A stretch of DNA of 64,000 nucleotides from Sediminicola sp. YIK13 (GTDB lineage: Bacteria; Bacteroidota; Bacteroidia; Flavobacteriales; Flavobacteriaceae), in the NCBI RefSeq assembly GCF_001430825.1, contig NZ_CP010535.1, positions 1,158,501 through 1,222,500 on the forward strand, read 5' to 3'. The stretch's first letter is position 1. Each line of letters begins with the position of its first letter. The notes under the pieces were generated by a model. The model saw only the letters and a program-made list of their open reading frames with translations. It was not told the origin of the DNA and made no database searches. Positions 18,937-27,743 of the stretch are shown piece by piece. A program made the translations under genes and the position numbers.

Positions 18937-19089
18937 AATATCAGAAAATTCCCGCAGAACCAGATCATTTTATCGACAAACTGCTTCATTTGACACAAAA
19001 ACCATAATTTTTCTAAGGTTTTTATATAGCATCCACACTTTTTTAAAATTTAACTTCGTGAATATGCTTAACCAAATCCCAAGATTATT

Positions 19090-19755
19090 ATGCCGCTGTA
19101 CATTGAAAGTTTTAAAAACTATCTAAAACCTGAAATTGATTCCAATTATGGAATCAATGGAATGGATATCTTTGAAAAAAGTTTGGCAAAATATTTTTAC
19201 TCTGATGTTGCTGTTACCATCTATAGCTCTAACTATGAGGAAGCCTGTTTAAATATAGAATTTCAAAATAACTTAACCTTAAGTGAGGTTTTGTACTTCT
19301 TAAATACACATAAATGGGAAAAAGATAATTGCGTCTTAACCAATGTCAATCCATTTTTAAAAGCATTACAAGCCTTACAAGATCTGAACACTTCTAGTAT
19401 AGACATTGAAGAAATTTCTATTTTATTGAAGGACACCTCTATTATTATCAAAAAAATATATTCCCAAAGTATTACTTCACAACTTGAAAATATTTTAAAG
19501 GAAATTACAGATCACCATTTTATATTGACAAAAAATTCAAAAGAAGTTCCTTTTGAGATGTTTATTCCTGTATTTGAAGAAGGGCCATTGGAAGGTAATG
19601 GTAACCTTGAAAACATCAGATCAGGCAATAATAGTTCTATAAACGACTATTTCGGATATTGGGGATTATACTATGATTCTGAAACCGATGCAGTGATATA
19701 TGATTTAGAAAGTAAATCAATGGTCTATGGCGATCTATTTATGCTAAATCATTAA
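19090..19755 (+). CDS. Orphan cytoplasmic protein
   Basis: A 221-residue protein with no signal peptide or membrane segment that I do not recognise. It is acidic and rich in Ile, Asn and Leu, with an N-terminal part (MPLYIESFKNYLKPEIDS) and a C-terminal part rich in aromatic and acidic residues (NDYFGYWGLYYDSETDAVIYDLESKSM). A TAACTTCG sequence at 19051-19058, one mismatch from the -7 consensus, lies 30 bases upstream, so it is probably transcribed separately from the two-component genes. Whether it belongs to that signalling system is unknown. A strong hairpin follows its stop. Confidence 0.7.
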   Translation: MPLYIESFKNYLKPEIDSNYGINGMDIFEKSLAKYFYSDVAVTIYSSNYEEACLNIEFQNNLTLSEVLYFLNTHKWEKDNCVLTNVNPFLKALQALQDLNTSSIDIEEISILLKDTSIIIKKIYSQSITSQLENILKEITDHHFILTKNSKEVPFEMFIPVFEEGPLEGNGNLENIRSGNNSSINDYFGYWGLYYDSETDAVIYDLESKSMVYGDLFMLNH

Positions 19756-19764
19756 AGGTCTGAA

Positions 19765-19796
19765 TGAACACCAATAGGTAGGGCTATTGGTGTTCA
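19765..19796. terminator. 13-base-pair hairpin between convergent genes
   Basis: The perfect stem TGAACACCAATAG / CTATTGGTGTTCA has a six-base loop and sits between the orphan gene and glyA. It lacks a T-run on either strand, so it may be a factor-assisted terminator or an RNA 3'-end stabiliser. Confidence 0.55.
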
Positions 19797-19810
19797 AAGG
19801 ACCATATGTT

Positions 19811-21085
19811 CTATGCGTTAAACAACGCCTTTCCTCTCATTAATTCATTGACCTGATCACGAACTCCTTCAATTAGGTCTTCGTTATCTTTATTGGTCAA
19901 TACGGTATCAATGAATTCTACGATGGTGGCCATATCGGCCTCTTTCAACCCTCTAGTAGTGATTGCAGCTGTTCCGAAACGTATTCCAGAAGTTATAAAA
20001 GGGGATTTATCATCAAAAGGAACCATATTTTTATTTGCTGTGATGTCTGCTTTTACCAAAACATTTTCAGCTTCCTTCCCTGTGATATCCTTATTACGTA
20101 GGTCAATCAACATCATATGATTGTCTGTACCTCCAGAAATAATTTTATAGTCCTTGGCCATAAAGGCTGCAGCCATAGCGGCGGCATTCTTTTTCACCTG
20201 CAACATGTAATGCAAAAATTCATCTGTTAATGCCTCTCCGAAGGCAATTGCCTTAGCTGCAATAATGTGCTCTAAAGGTCCACCCTGATTTCCCGGGAAA
20301 ACTGCTAAATCTAAAAGAGCAGACATTTTCCTAAGGCTGCCATTTTTCAATTTTATTCCAAATGGGTTATCAAAATCCTCACCCATCAAGATTAGCCCTC
20401 CTCTTGGTCCTCTCAAGGTTTTGTGTGTGGTTGTGGTCACAATATGGCAATGTGGAAGGGGATCACTCAATATTCCTTTAGCAATAAGACCTGAAGGGTG
20501 AGAAATATCTCCCAACAAGAGAGCTCCTACACTATCTGCAATTTCCCTGAAACGTTTAAAATCCATGTCTCTAGAGTAGGCAGACGCCCCTGCAATAATC
20601 ATCTTTGGTTGTTCCTTGGTGGCGATCTCTTGGATCTTATCGTAATTTAATACCCCAGTCTCCTCATCTACACCATAAAAAACAGGTGAATACAAGCGAC
20701 CTGAAAAGTTTACTGGAGAACCATGTGTCAAATGCCCCCCATGAGAAAGATCAAATCCCAATATTTTATCCCCGGGCTGTAAACAGGCGTGGTATACAGA
20801 GGCATTGGCCTGAGAACCGGAATGGGGCTGTACATTGGCATAGGCAGCTCCAAAAAGCTCTTTTGCCCTATCTATGGCAATCTGCTCTACTTCATCAACT
20901 ATTTCACAACCTCCGTAATATCTTTTCCCAGGATATCCTTCTGCGTATTTGTTGGTCAACACAGAACCAGCGGCTTCCATGACCTGTGGACTGGTGAAAT
21001 TTTCAGAGGCTATTAACTCAATGCCTTCCAATTGACGTTCCTTCTCCGCCTCTATTAATTCAAAAATTTGATTATCTCTCTGCAT
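19811..21085 (-). CDS. glyA: Serine hydroxymethyltransferase
   Basis: A 424-residue PLP enzyme of the aspartate aminotransferase fold. Recognisable segments are [35 protein letters not shown] near the N-terminus, the PLP-lysine motif [14 protein letters not shown], and FPGNQGGP. It converts serine and tetrahydrofolate to glycine and 5,10-methylene-tetrahydrofolate, the main source of one-carbon units, in the cytoplasm. It stands alone, transcribed divergently from the fumarylacetoacetase gene across 112 bases. No canonical -7 box is seen for glyA; a TATTTTTA sequence (21120 to 21113) is the nearest. Confidence 0.98.
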   Translation of the reverse strand: MQRDNQIFELIEAEKERQLEGIELIASENFTSPQVMEAAGSVLTNKYAEGYPGKRYYGGCEIVDEVEQIAIDRAKELFGAAYANVQPHSGSQANASVYHACLQPGDKILGFDLSHGGHLTHGSPVNFSGRLYSPVFYGVDEETGVLNYDKIQEIATKEQPKMIIAGASAYSRDMDFKRFREIADSVGALLLGDISHPSGLIAKGILSDPLPHCHIVTTTTHKTLRGPRGGLILMGEDFDNPFGIKLKNGSLRKMSALLDLAVFPGNQGGPLEHIIAAKAIAFGEALTDEFLHYMLQVKKNAAAMAAAFMAKDYKIISGGTDNHMMLIDLRNKDITGKEAENVLVKADITANKNMVPFDDKSPFITSGIRFGTAAITTRGLKEADMATIVEFIDTVLTNKDNEDLIEGVRDQVNELMRGKALFNA

Positions 21086-21152
21086 AATAAAAATATTCTT
21101 CTAAATAAGCCGTAAAAATACGAATTGCCCGCCTTAAATTGGAAGAAAATAA

Positions 21153-21160
21153 TATATTTG
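21153..21160 (+). promoter_or_regulatory. Putative -7 element of the fumarylacetoacetase gene
   Basis: TATATTTG matches TAnnTTTG and lies 37 bases before the ATG. The -33 element is not clear (TTG at 21125-21127, spacer 25). It overlaps the left arm of a long palindrome, as expected for a repressible promoter. Confidence 0.45.
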
Positions 21161-21179
21161 ATAAGAATTTTATCAAATA
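21155..21179. promoter_or_regulatory. 25-base palindromic operator candidate at the fahA promoter
   Basis: Two perfect ten-base arms, TATTTGATAA and TTATCAAATA, flank a five-base centre (GAATT). The site overlaps the -7 element and ends 18 bases before the ATG at 21198, a position suited to repression by a dimeric regulator. The regulator is not identifiable from the window. Confidence 0.6.
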
Positions 21180-21197
21180 CAAATTAACAATTATATC

Positions 21198-22487
21198 ATG
21201 CCCATAAAAAGTAACGACCCTGCAAAAAAAAGTTGGATACCTGTAAGTGACAATTCTGATTTTCCCATTCAGAATATCCCTTTTGGGGTTTTCTTAACGC
21301 GGGATGATATTATCACTATAGGGACCAGAATTGGCGACCACGCTATAGATCTAGGTGCGCTGCACCAATTAGGATACTTCAAGGATATTCCATTGACTGA
21401 TGATATTTTCTTGCAAGACACCTTAAATGATTTTATCTCAGATGGGAAAAAGACCTGGAGATTGGTGAGAAATAGGATTAGTGAAATATTCGACGCCGCT
21501 AACCCGGAACTTAAGAACAATGAAGATCATAAAAAGATAGTCCTATTTACGATGGACGAAATAGAAATGCAGCTTCCTGTTCAGATTGGAGACTATACTG
21601 ATTTTTATTCCAGTAAGGAACACGCCACAAATGTTGGAAAAATGTTCAGGGATCCTGAAAATGCACTGCTTCCTAACTGGTTGCATATTCCCGTGGGATA
21701 CCATGGAAGAAGCTCCTCTATTGTACCTTCTGGGACACCTATCCACAGGCCAATGGGACAAACATTGCCCGCAGGATCAGATGAGCCTATATACGGCCCT
21801 TCCAAGTTAGTCGATTTTGAATTGGAAATGGCTTTTATCACCACAGACGCCAATGTTCTTGGGGAGACCATCCCCGTGAACGAAGCAGAGAACTATATTT
21901 TCGGGATGGTCCTATTTAACGATTGGAGCGCTAGGGACATTCAAAAATGGGAATATGTACCCTTAGGCCCATTTTTGGCTAAAAACTTTGCCTCCTCTAT
22001 TTCACCATGGATCGTTACCATGGACGCTTTGGAGCCGTTTAGAGTGGAAAGCCCTAAACAAGAACCCCAACCACTACCCTATCTTCAACAGACTGGAAAA
22101 AAAGGTTTCGACATCAATTTGGAGGTAGACATCACCCCAGACAATGGAGATCCTACTACGGTCACAAAGTCAAATTTTAAGTATATGTATTGGACTATGT
22201 CCCAACAATTGGCGCATCATACTGTTAACGGCTGTAAGGTAAACAGTGGTGACATGATGGGTAGCGGTACCATTTCCGGACCAACCCCTGATTCATACGG
22301 CTCCATGCTGGAACTGACCTGGAGAGGAGAAAAACCATTGAAACTAAAAGATGGGTCCGAACGTAAGTTTATCCAAGATCATGATACCGTGACCATTCGT
22401 GGATTTTGTGAGAAAAGTGGAGTTCGAATAGGCTTTGGAGAAGTATCTTCCAAATTGCTTCCGGTATATCAATCGAAAAAAAAATAA
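21198..22487 (+). CDS. fahA: Fumarylacetoacetase
   Basis: A 429-residue enzyme with an N-terminal SH3-like domain (NIPFGVFLTRDDIITIGTRIG) and a C-terminal catalytic domain. Visible catalytic and metal-binding segments are YTDFYSSKEHATNVGKMFR, LPVGYHGRSSSIVPSGTPI-like (HIPVGYHGRSSS), VDFELEMAFI and LFNDWSARDIQKWEYVPLGPF. It hydrolyses 4-fumarylacetoacetate to fumarate and acetoacetate, the last step of tyrosine/phenylalanine breakdown through homogentisate. The other pathway genes (hmgA, hppD) are not in the window, so it is unlinked here. A 25-base palindrome overlaps its promoter, suggesting substrate-responsive repression. Confidence 0.95.
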   Translation: MPIKSNDPAKKSWIPVSDNSDFPIQNIPFGVFLTRDDIITIGTRIGDHAIDLGALHQLGYFKDIPLTDDIFLQDTLNDFISDGKKTWRLVRNRISEIFDAANPELKNNEDHKKIVLFTMDEIEMQLPVQIGDYTDFYSSKEHATNVGKMFRDPENALLPNWLHIPVGYHGRSSSIVPSGTPIHRPMGQTLPAGSDEPIYGPSKLVDFELEMAFITTDANVLGETIPVNEAENYIFGMVLFNDWSARDIQKWEYVPLGPFLAKNFASSISPWIVTMDALEPFRVESPKQEPQPLPYLQQTGKKGFDINLEVDITPDNGDPTTVTKSNFKYMYWTMSQQLAHHTVNGCKVNSGDMMGSGTISGPTPDSYGSMLELTWRGEKPLKLKDGSERKFIQDHDTVTIRGFCEKSGVRIGFGEVSSKLLPVYQSKKK

Positions 22488-22506
22488 AATAATAGCAACC
22501 TTTCTC

Positions 22507-22533
22507 AAGCCCTTTAAATAGGGCTTTTTTTTT
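22507..22533 (+). terminator. Terminator after fahA
   Basis: The stem AAGCCCT / AGGGCTT has a short loop and is followed by nine T residues. Confidence 0.8.
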
Positions 22534-22583
22534 GTTAGTATACGATATCGCCACAAGCAGCGTTTAGTAATCATATAGTTTTT

Positions 22584-22599
22584 TGGCACGGCTATTGAA
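22584..22599 (+). promoter_or_regulatory. Putative sigma54 (-24/-12) promoter
   Basis: TGGCACG at 22584-22590, a four-base spacer, then TTGAA at 22595-22599. This matches the consensus TGGCACG-N4-TTGCA except for C to A in the -12 element. The predicted start of transcription is about 20 bases before the ATG at 22630. Confidence 0.5.
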
Positions 22600-22629
22600 T
22601 TATATGTCACAATCGTAAAACAAACCATT

Positions 22630-23817
22630 ATGAAAAAACTACTACTACTTAGCTGCCTAGTACTGCTGTTTATAGCATGCGGTGGCGTAAAAAAAACTCA
22701 GGAAGCCCTTAATGTGGGGAACTACGGGAACGCCATAAATAGTTCTTTAAGCAATCTTGCTGATAATAAAGATAAAAAAGGAAATCAGCCCTACATTTTA
22801 ATGTTGGAGCAGGCTTATAAGAAAAATACAGAAAGGGAATTACAAGAGATTGCCTTCTTACAAAAAGAAAACAATCCTGCTAATTTGGAAAGAATTTATG
22901 ATTCCTACACACAGTTGAAAAATATACAGCAAAGGATAAGACCTATCTTGCCGCTATATATCAGAGATGAGAATAGGAATGCCAAATTCAGCTTTAATAA
23001 TTACGATGAAAGAATAATCAGAGTAAAACAAGAATTGTCCGATTATCTATATAACAATGCCAGTGATTTACTGAGCAATGCCTCCAGTAAGGCAGATTAT
23101 AGAAAAGCATACGATGATTTTGCATATCTGAATGAACTAAGCCCAGGATATGCCGATTGTAAACTGAAGCAAGAGGAAGCCTATGCCAAAGGTCGGGATT
23201 TTGTTAAGGTGCGTATGATCAATGATTCTGATCAAATTATTCCATCGAGATTGGAGGAAGACCTTTTAAATTTCAACACCTATGGAGTAAACAATCTTTG
23301 GACAGAATACCACGCTCAGCCTAGAAAGAATATCGACTATGATTATGAAATGCAAGTTGCTTTCAGAAGTATCGTAATATCCCCTGAGCAGGTAAGCGAA
23401 AAACAAATCAGTAAAGAAAGACAGATCAAAGACGGATATCGTTATGCGGAAGATGCCAACGGTAATATCCTAAAAGATAGTCTGGGCAATGAGATAAAAA
23501 TAGACAACTTTAAAACTGTTCGATGCGATTTTCATCAATTCACCCAATTTAAAGCTGCCCAAGTGGTAGGAAACGTGAGTTTTAAAGATTTAAGGACAAA
23601 ACAAACTATCAACACCTATCCTTTGGCCAGCGAGTTTATCTTTGAGCATATTTATGCTAATTATCAAGGAGACAAAAGAGCCTTGGAAACGGATTTATTA
23701 AATCTAATTACAGTGGTTTCCGTACCCTTCCCGTCCAATGAACAAATGGTTTATGATGCTGGGGAAGATGTAAAAGGAAAACTTAAAAATATCCTACAAA
23801 ACCAAAGATTCAATTGA
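22630..23817 (+). CDS. Lipoprotein with TPR-like helical N-terminal part, unknown function
   Basis: A 395-residue lipoprotein (MKKLLLLSCLVLLFIAC). The first half is helical and repeat-like (EALNVGNYGNAINSSLSNLADNKDKKGNQPYILMLEQAYKKN; a second unit around RKAYDDFAYLNELSPGYADCK), resembling tetratricopeptide repeats. The second half (YRYAEDANGNILKDSLGNEIKIDNFKTVRCDFHQFTQFKAAQVVGNVSFKDLRT) is beta-rich and I do not recognise its family. It is probably attached to the outer or inner membrane facing the periplasm. It is flanked by terminators on both sides, so it is monocistronic, and it has a sigma54-like promoter. Confidence 0.78.
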   Translation: MKKLLLLSCLVLLFIACGGVKKTQEALNVGNYGNAINSSLSNLADNKDKKGNQPYILMLEQAYKKNTERELQEIAFLQKENNPANLERIYDSYTQLKNIQQRIRPILPLYIRDENRNAKFSFNNYDERIIRVKQELSDYLYNNASDLLSNASSKADYRKAYDDFAYLNELSPGYADCKLKQEEAYAKGRDFVKVRMINDSDQIIPSRLEEDLLNFNTYGVNNLWTEYHAQPRKNIDYDYEMQVAFRSIVISPEQVSEKQISKERQIKDGYRYAEDANGNILKDSLGNEIKIDNFKTVRCDFHQFTQFKAAQVVGNVSFKDLRTKQTINTYPLASEFIFEHIYANYQGDKRALETDLLNLITVVSVPFPSNEQMVYDAGEDVKGKLKNILQNQRFN

Positions 23818-23836
23818 TTTGAATAGAGAACAATAT

Positions 23837-23866
23837 AAAAAATAGCCCTTTTTAAGGGCTATTTTT
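23837..23866. terminator. Bidirectional terminator
   Basis: The stem AAAATAGCCCTT / AAGGGCTATTTT is flanked by A-run and T-run and lies between the lipoprotein gene and the convergent ytxJ. Confidence 0.85.
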
Positions 23867-23869
23867 GTT

Positions 23870-24265
23870 TTATAGATATTTCTCCAAAGAAATTTCATTG
23901 ATGGCCCCATGGGAATCGTGGGCTACCACTGTACCATTTTTTATCACCAGTAATTGGGGCGATTGATGCATTACCTGAAATTTTTCCGCCACTCCGTTAG
24001 ACACCTCTCTATTGGCAAGCAGATCTAGATAATACAGGTCTATCTGATCTTCAGGATAATTGTATGAATTTTTGAACATGTTCATGACCATTCTGCTTAT
24101 GCCACATGTGGTAGAATGTTTAAAAATCACCTGTACCCTATTGGCAGATTTTGATTCAATCTCATCCAATTGGGATAAAGAATCCAAATTAACCCAAGGT
24201 AAATCGGTTTCCACCTTTTTATCATTAGAATTCTTATTCCCAAAAATATTATTTAATAATCCCAT
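23870..24265 (-). CDS. ytxJ: Bacillithiol-system redox protein YtxJ (monothiol bacilliredoxin-like)
   Basis: A 131-residue thioredoxin-fold protein with a single active-site cysteine, C54 in STTCGIS, the TCxxS motif of YtxJ. The later MHQSPQLLVIKNG segment holds the cis-proline loop typical of the fold. Members act with bacillithiol to reverse protein S-bacillithiolation, which fits the presence of that thiol in many Bacteroidota. It is cytoplasmic (no signal peptide). It is transcribed divergently from clpB, another stress gene, across a 166-base region with an inverted repeat. Confidence 0.88.
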   Translation of the reverse strand: MGLLNNIFGNKNSNDKKVETDLPWVNLDSLSQLDEIESKSANRVQVIFKHSTTCGISRMVMNMFKNSYNYPEDQIDLYYLDLLANREVSNGVAEKFQVMHQSPQLLVIKNGTVVAHDSHGAINEISLEKYL

Positions 24266-24285
24266 TTCGTAATTTTAATGATAAG

Positions 24286-24316
24286 TCGGAGGTGTTTTCA
24301 AAACTTACACCTGACT
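24286..24316. repeat. Imperfect inverted repeat in the ytxJ/clpB intergenic region
   Basis: GTC-GG-AGGTGT on the left and ACACCT-GAC on the right form a dyad interrupted by a two-base bulge and an 11-base centre, about 21 bases upstream of the ytxJ ATG. It may be an operator for ytxJ or clpB. It is not a CIRCE element. Confidence 0.35.
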
Positions 24317-24431
24317 AATTGTCGTATTTTTTCTAAAGTTTACCGTCATTTTGTCCGCACCTCAAATTTGGTTAGATTATTGACTTTAACTAATTCAAAA
24401 GTAAACAATATCATCAAAAGACATAAAAGAT

Positions 24432-27032
24432 ATGAACTTAAATAATTTCACTACAAAGTCACAGGAAGCCATACAGCAAGCGCAGCAGCTCGCTCAAGGT
24501 TTTGGACACCAACAAATAGAAAATGAGCATATTTTTAAAGCCATTGCTGTTGTTGATGAAAATGTATTGCCTTTTATCCTTAAGAAACTAAATGTTAACA
24601 TAGGATTGGTCAACCAGATCTTGGATAAAGAATTAGAAAGTTTTCCCAAAGTGTCTGGCGGAGACTTAATGCTTTCCCGGGAAGCTGGCAAAACAATAAC
24701 AGAAGCGTCTGTTATTGCCAAAAAAATGGAGGACGAATATGTTTCCATTGAGCATTTACTGTTGGCTATTTTTAAATCGAAAAGCAAGATTGCACAAATC
24801 TTAAAAGATCAGGGTGGAACAGAAAAACATCTGGTCGCGGCAATTGAAGAATTGCGAAAAGGCGGTAAAGTAACTTCACAAAGTGCTGAAGAAACATATA
24901 ATGCACTCAATAAATACGCGAAAAACCTCAATGAAATGGCAGATAGTGGGAAATTAGATCCTGTTATTGGTCGCGATGAGGAAATTAGACGTATCCTACA
25001 AATTTTATCTAGAAGAACAAAAAACAACCCTATGCTAGTAGGGGAACCAGGGGTAGGTAAAACTGCTATTGCCGAAGGATTGGCTCATAGAATAGTTCAA
25101 GGGGATGTTCCCGAAAATTTAAAGGATAAAACGATATACTCTTTAGATATGGGTGCGTTGATTGCCGGGGCCAAATACAAAGGGGAATTTGAGGAACGCT
25201 TAAAAGCGGTCATCAAGGAAGTCACTTCCTCCGATGGCAACATCGTATTATTTATTGATGAAATCCATACCCTGGTAGGGGCTGGAGGTGGTCAGGGCGC
25301 CATGGATGCAGCCAACATATTGAAACCTGCCTTGGCAAGGGGCGAATTACGCGCCATTGGTGCCACCACGTTGGATGAGTATCAAAAATATTTTGAAAAG
25401 GACAAGGCCCTGGAGAGAAGATTTCAAAAAATTATAGTAGACGAACCTGATACCGAAAGCGCAATTTCCATTTTAAGAGGTATCAAGGACAAATATGAAG
25501 CCCATCATAAGGTGCGCATTAAGGATGAAGCGGTCATTGCCGCAGTTGAATTGTCCCAACGGTATATCACCAATAGATTTTTACCGGACAAGGCCATTGA
25601 TCTTATGGATGAGGCGGCCTCCAAACTTCGTATGGAAATAAATTCCAAACCTGAAGATTTGGATGTCATGGATCGAAAAATTATGCAGCTCGAAATTGAA
25701 ATGGAGGCCATCAAAAGGGAAGCAGATCACGCTAAATTGAAATCTCTCAATATTGATCTGGCAAACCTAAAAGAAGACAGAAACGAGCTGTTTGCCAAAT
25801 GGGAAAGTGAAAAAGCGGTTGTTGACAATATTCAAAAAACAAAACAGGATATTGAAGACTTTAAATTGGAAGCTGAACGTGCAGAGCGAAATGGGGATTA
25901 CGGCACGGTTGCCGAGTTACGCTATGGAAAAATAAAAGAGGCCAACGAAAAGCTGGAAACCCTCCAAAAAGAATTGGAAGAACAGCAAATTGCAGGCACA
26001 TTGATCAAGGAAGAGGTAACCAGTGAGGATATTGCAGAGGTTGTTGCCAAATGGACAGGGATCCCTGTTGCCAAAATGCTTCAAAGTGAACGTGAGAAAC
26101 TCTTAAAATTGGAAGATGTACTTCACAAAAGAGTCGTAGGACAAGATGAAGCCATACAGGCCGTATCGGATGCCATCAGGAGAAGCAGGGCCGGTTTACA
26201 GGATTCCAAAAAACCAATTGGTTCCTTTCTGTTCCTAGGAACTACTGGAGTTGGTAAAACAGAACTCGCAAAAACATTGGCTTCCTACCTCTTTGATGAT
26301 GAAAATGCCATGACGAGAATTGATATGAGTGAATATCAAGAGCGACATGCCGTGAGTAGATTGGTAGGCGCGCCTCCAGGATATGTTGGATACGATGAAG
26401 GCGGTCAGTTGACGGAAGCTGTAAGACGCAGACCGTATTCAGTGGTGTTACTGGATGAGATTGAAAAAGCACATCCAGATACTTTTAATATCCTATTACA
26501 GGTATTGGATGAAGGAAGGTTAACCGACAACAAAGGACGTGTGGCAGATTTCAAGAATACCATCATTATCATGACCAGTAATATGGGCAGTCATATTATT
26601 CAAGAAAAATTTGAGGATAATAAAGATATCTATAGCGCGACTGAAGCAGCGAGAGTTGAAGTACTGGGACTGTTACGTAAAACAATACGTCCCGAATTCT
26701 TAAATAGAATAGATGATATCATTATGTTCACTCCTTTAAATATGGAGAATATTACCGAAATAGTAGGTCTGCAAATAGACGGTCTCAAGAAAATGTTAGC
26801 CAAGCAGAACATTACAATTGATGCTACCGAAGAGGCCATTTCATTTCTAGCTAACCGGGGATACGATCCTCAGTACGGAGCTAGACCTATAAAGAGGACC
26901 ATACAAAAAGAAGTCCTTAATAAGCTATCCAAAGAGCTACTTAGTGGTAGTATAAAAGCCGATAGTATTATTCTTATTGATGCTTTTGATGATGAACTGG
27001 TATTTAGAAACCAAAATGAATTGGTAAAATAA
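24432..27032 (+). CDS. clpB: ATP-dependent disaggregase ClpB
   Basis: An 866-residue Hsp100 protein. The N-terminal Clp_N double repeat (residues 1-145) is followed by AAA+ domain 1 with Walker A GEPGVGKT near residue 203 and Walker B in IVLFIDEIHTLVGAG. A coiled-coil middle domain (about 400-530) distinguishes ClpB from ClpA and ClpC. AAA+ domain 2 has Walker A GTTGVGKT near residue 604 and SVVLLDEIEKAHPD. No ClpP-binding loop is evident. It extracts polypeptides from aggregates together with DnaK in the cytoplasm. It is monocistronic, with a strong terminator. No recognisable CIRCE or sigma32 site is seen upstream. Confidence 0.98.
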   Translation: MNLNNFTTKSQEAIQQAQQLAQGFGHQQIENEHIFKAIAVVDENVLPFILKKLNVNIGLVNQILDKELESFPKVSGGDLMLSREAGKTITEASVIAKKMEDEYVSIEHLLLAIFKSKSKIAQILKDQGGTEKHLVAAIEELRKGGKVTSQSAEETYNALNKYAKNLNEMADSGKLDPVIGRDEEIRRILQILSRRTKNNPMLVGEPGVGKTAIAEGLAHRIVQGDVPENLKDKTIYSLDMGALIAGAKYKGEFEERLKAVIKEVTSSDGNIVLFIDEIHTLVGAGGGQGAMDAANILKPALARGELRAIGATTLDEYQKYFEKDKALERRFQKIIVDEPDTESAISILRGIKDKYEAHHKVRIKDEAVIAAVELSQRYITNRFLPDKAIDLMDEAASKLRMEINSKPEDLDVMDRKIMQLEIEMEAIKREADHAKLKSLNIDLANLKEDRNELFAKWESEKAVVDNIQKTKQDIEDFKLEAERAERNGDYGTVAELRYGKIKEANEKLETLQKELEEQQIAGTLIKEEVTSEDIAEVVAKWTGIPVAKMLQSEREKLLKLEDVLHKRVVGQDEAIQAVSDAIRRSRAGLQDSKKPIGSFLFLGTTGVGKTELAKTLASYLFDDENAMTRIDMSEYQERHAVSRLVGAPPGYVGYDEGGQLTEAVRRRPYSVVLLDEIEKAHPDTFNILLQVLDEGRLTDNKGRVADFKNTIIIMTSNMGSHIIQEKFEDNKDIYSATEAARVEVLGLLRKTIRPEFLNRIDDIIMFTPLNMENITEIVGLQIDGLKKMLAKQNITIDATEEAISFLANRGYDPQYGARPIKRTIQKEVLNKLSKELLSGSIKADSIILIDAFDDELVFRNQNELVK

Positions 27033-27046
27033 AAGGTGTTATTTTT

Positions 27047-27085
27047 AAAAATGAGGGCATTCACTAGTGGATGCCCTCATTTTAT
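27047..27085 (+). terminator. Terminator after clpB
   Basis: The ten-base stem ATGAGGGCAT / ATGCCCTCAT has a ten-base loop and is followed by a T-rich tract. Confidence 0.85.
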
Positions 27086-27144
27086 TAAAAAACAAATACC
27101 ATACAGTATATATATTTTTTATCTTCGTATAAAATTGCCTGAGA

Positions 27145-27741
27145 ATGTCGACCAAAGCTGAAAGAACCACCGCCTACATCATTGAAACAGTTGCCCCAAT
27201 TTTTAACAAATATGGGTATGTAGGTACCAGTATGAGCCACCTAACAGATGCAACTGGACTAACCAAGGGTGCGCTTTATGGTAATTTCGAAAACAAAGAA
27301 GCATTGGCCCTTTCTGCGTTTGAATACAACAGCAAAAGATTATTGGAAGCAATTGATGAAGCACTAAATAGTGAGGGCGATTCTCTTCAAAAACTATTTA
27401 AACTAACCGACCTGTATCGCCATTATAGCGAATTTACGTATGACTTAGGAGGATGTCCCGTTTTAAACGTAGGAGTAGATGCTCAGGAAAACAATCATTT
27501 ACTAGCAGCGGCAGTAAAAGAAACCGTAAAAACCATTGAAGGAAAAATAGCTTTGGTGATAGAAAAAGGGGTCAAGGACAATGAGATCAGTATTCCGGTA
27601 ACGCCTCTACAATTTGCCAAGCAATTATATACCATGATCCAAGGTGCTGTGGCCATGGCCACAATTACGAGGGACAAAAAGTACCTATTGAATACCATTG
27701 CCTACTTGGACCAATTGATCAGTAAGGAAATTAAAAAATAA
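27145..27741 (+). CDS. TetR/AcrR family transcriptional regulator
   Basis: A 198-residue TetR-type repressor. The N-terminal helix-turn-helix spans about residues 10-55 (FNKYGYVGTSMSHLTDATGLTKGALYGNFENKEALALSAF), a classic match. The C-terminal ligand domain begins around residue 80 and is variable; two cysteine/valine-rich segments (GGCPVLNVGVDAQENN) resemble those of regulators for aldehyde, quinone or drug response, but no ligand can be named. It is convergent with the PorP/SprF gene, and no efflux pump is adjacent. TATCTTCG at 27120-27127 may be a one-mismatch -7 element. Confidence 0.92.
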   Translation: MSTKAERTTAYIIETVAPIFNKYGYVGTSMSHLTDATGLTKGALYGNFENKEALALSAFEYNSKRLLEAIDEALNSEGDSLQKLFKLTDLYRHYSEFTYDLGGCPVLNVGVDAQENNHLLAAAVKETVKTIEGKIALVIEKGVKDNEISIPVTPLQFAKQLYTMIQGAVAMATITRDKKYLLNTIAYLDQLISKEIKK

Positions 27742-27743
27742 AC

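Noticed and set aside
18997-19023. Weak hairpin AAAAACC / GGTTTTT after the response regulator
   Set aside because: A stem of only seven mostly A-T pairs with a 13-base loop is not a convincing terminator.
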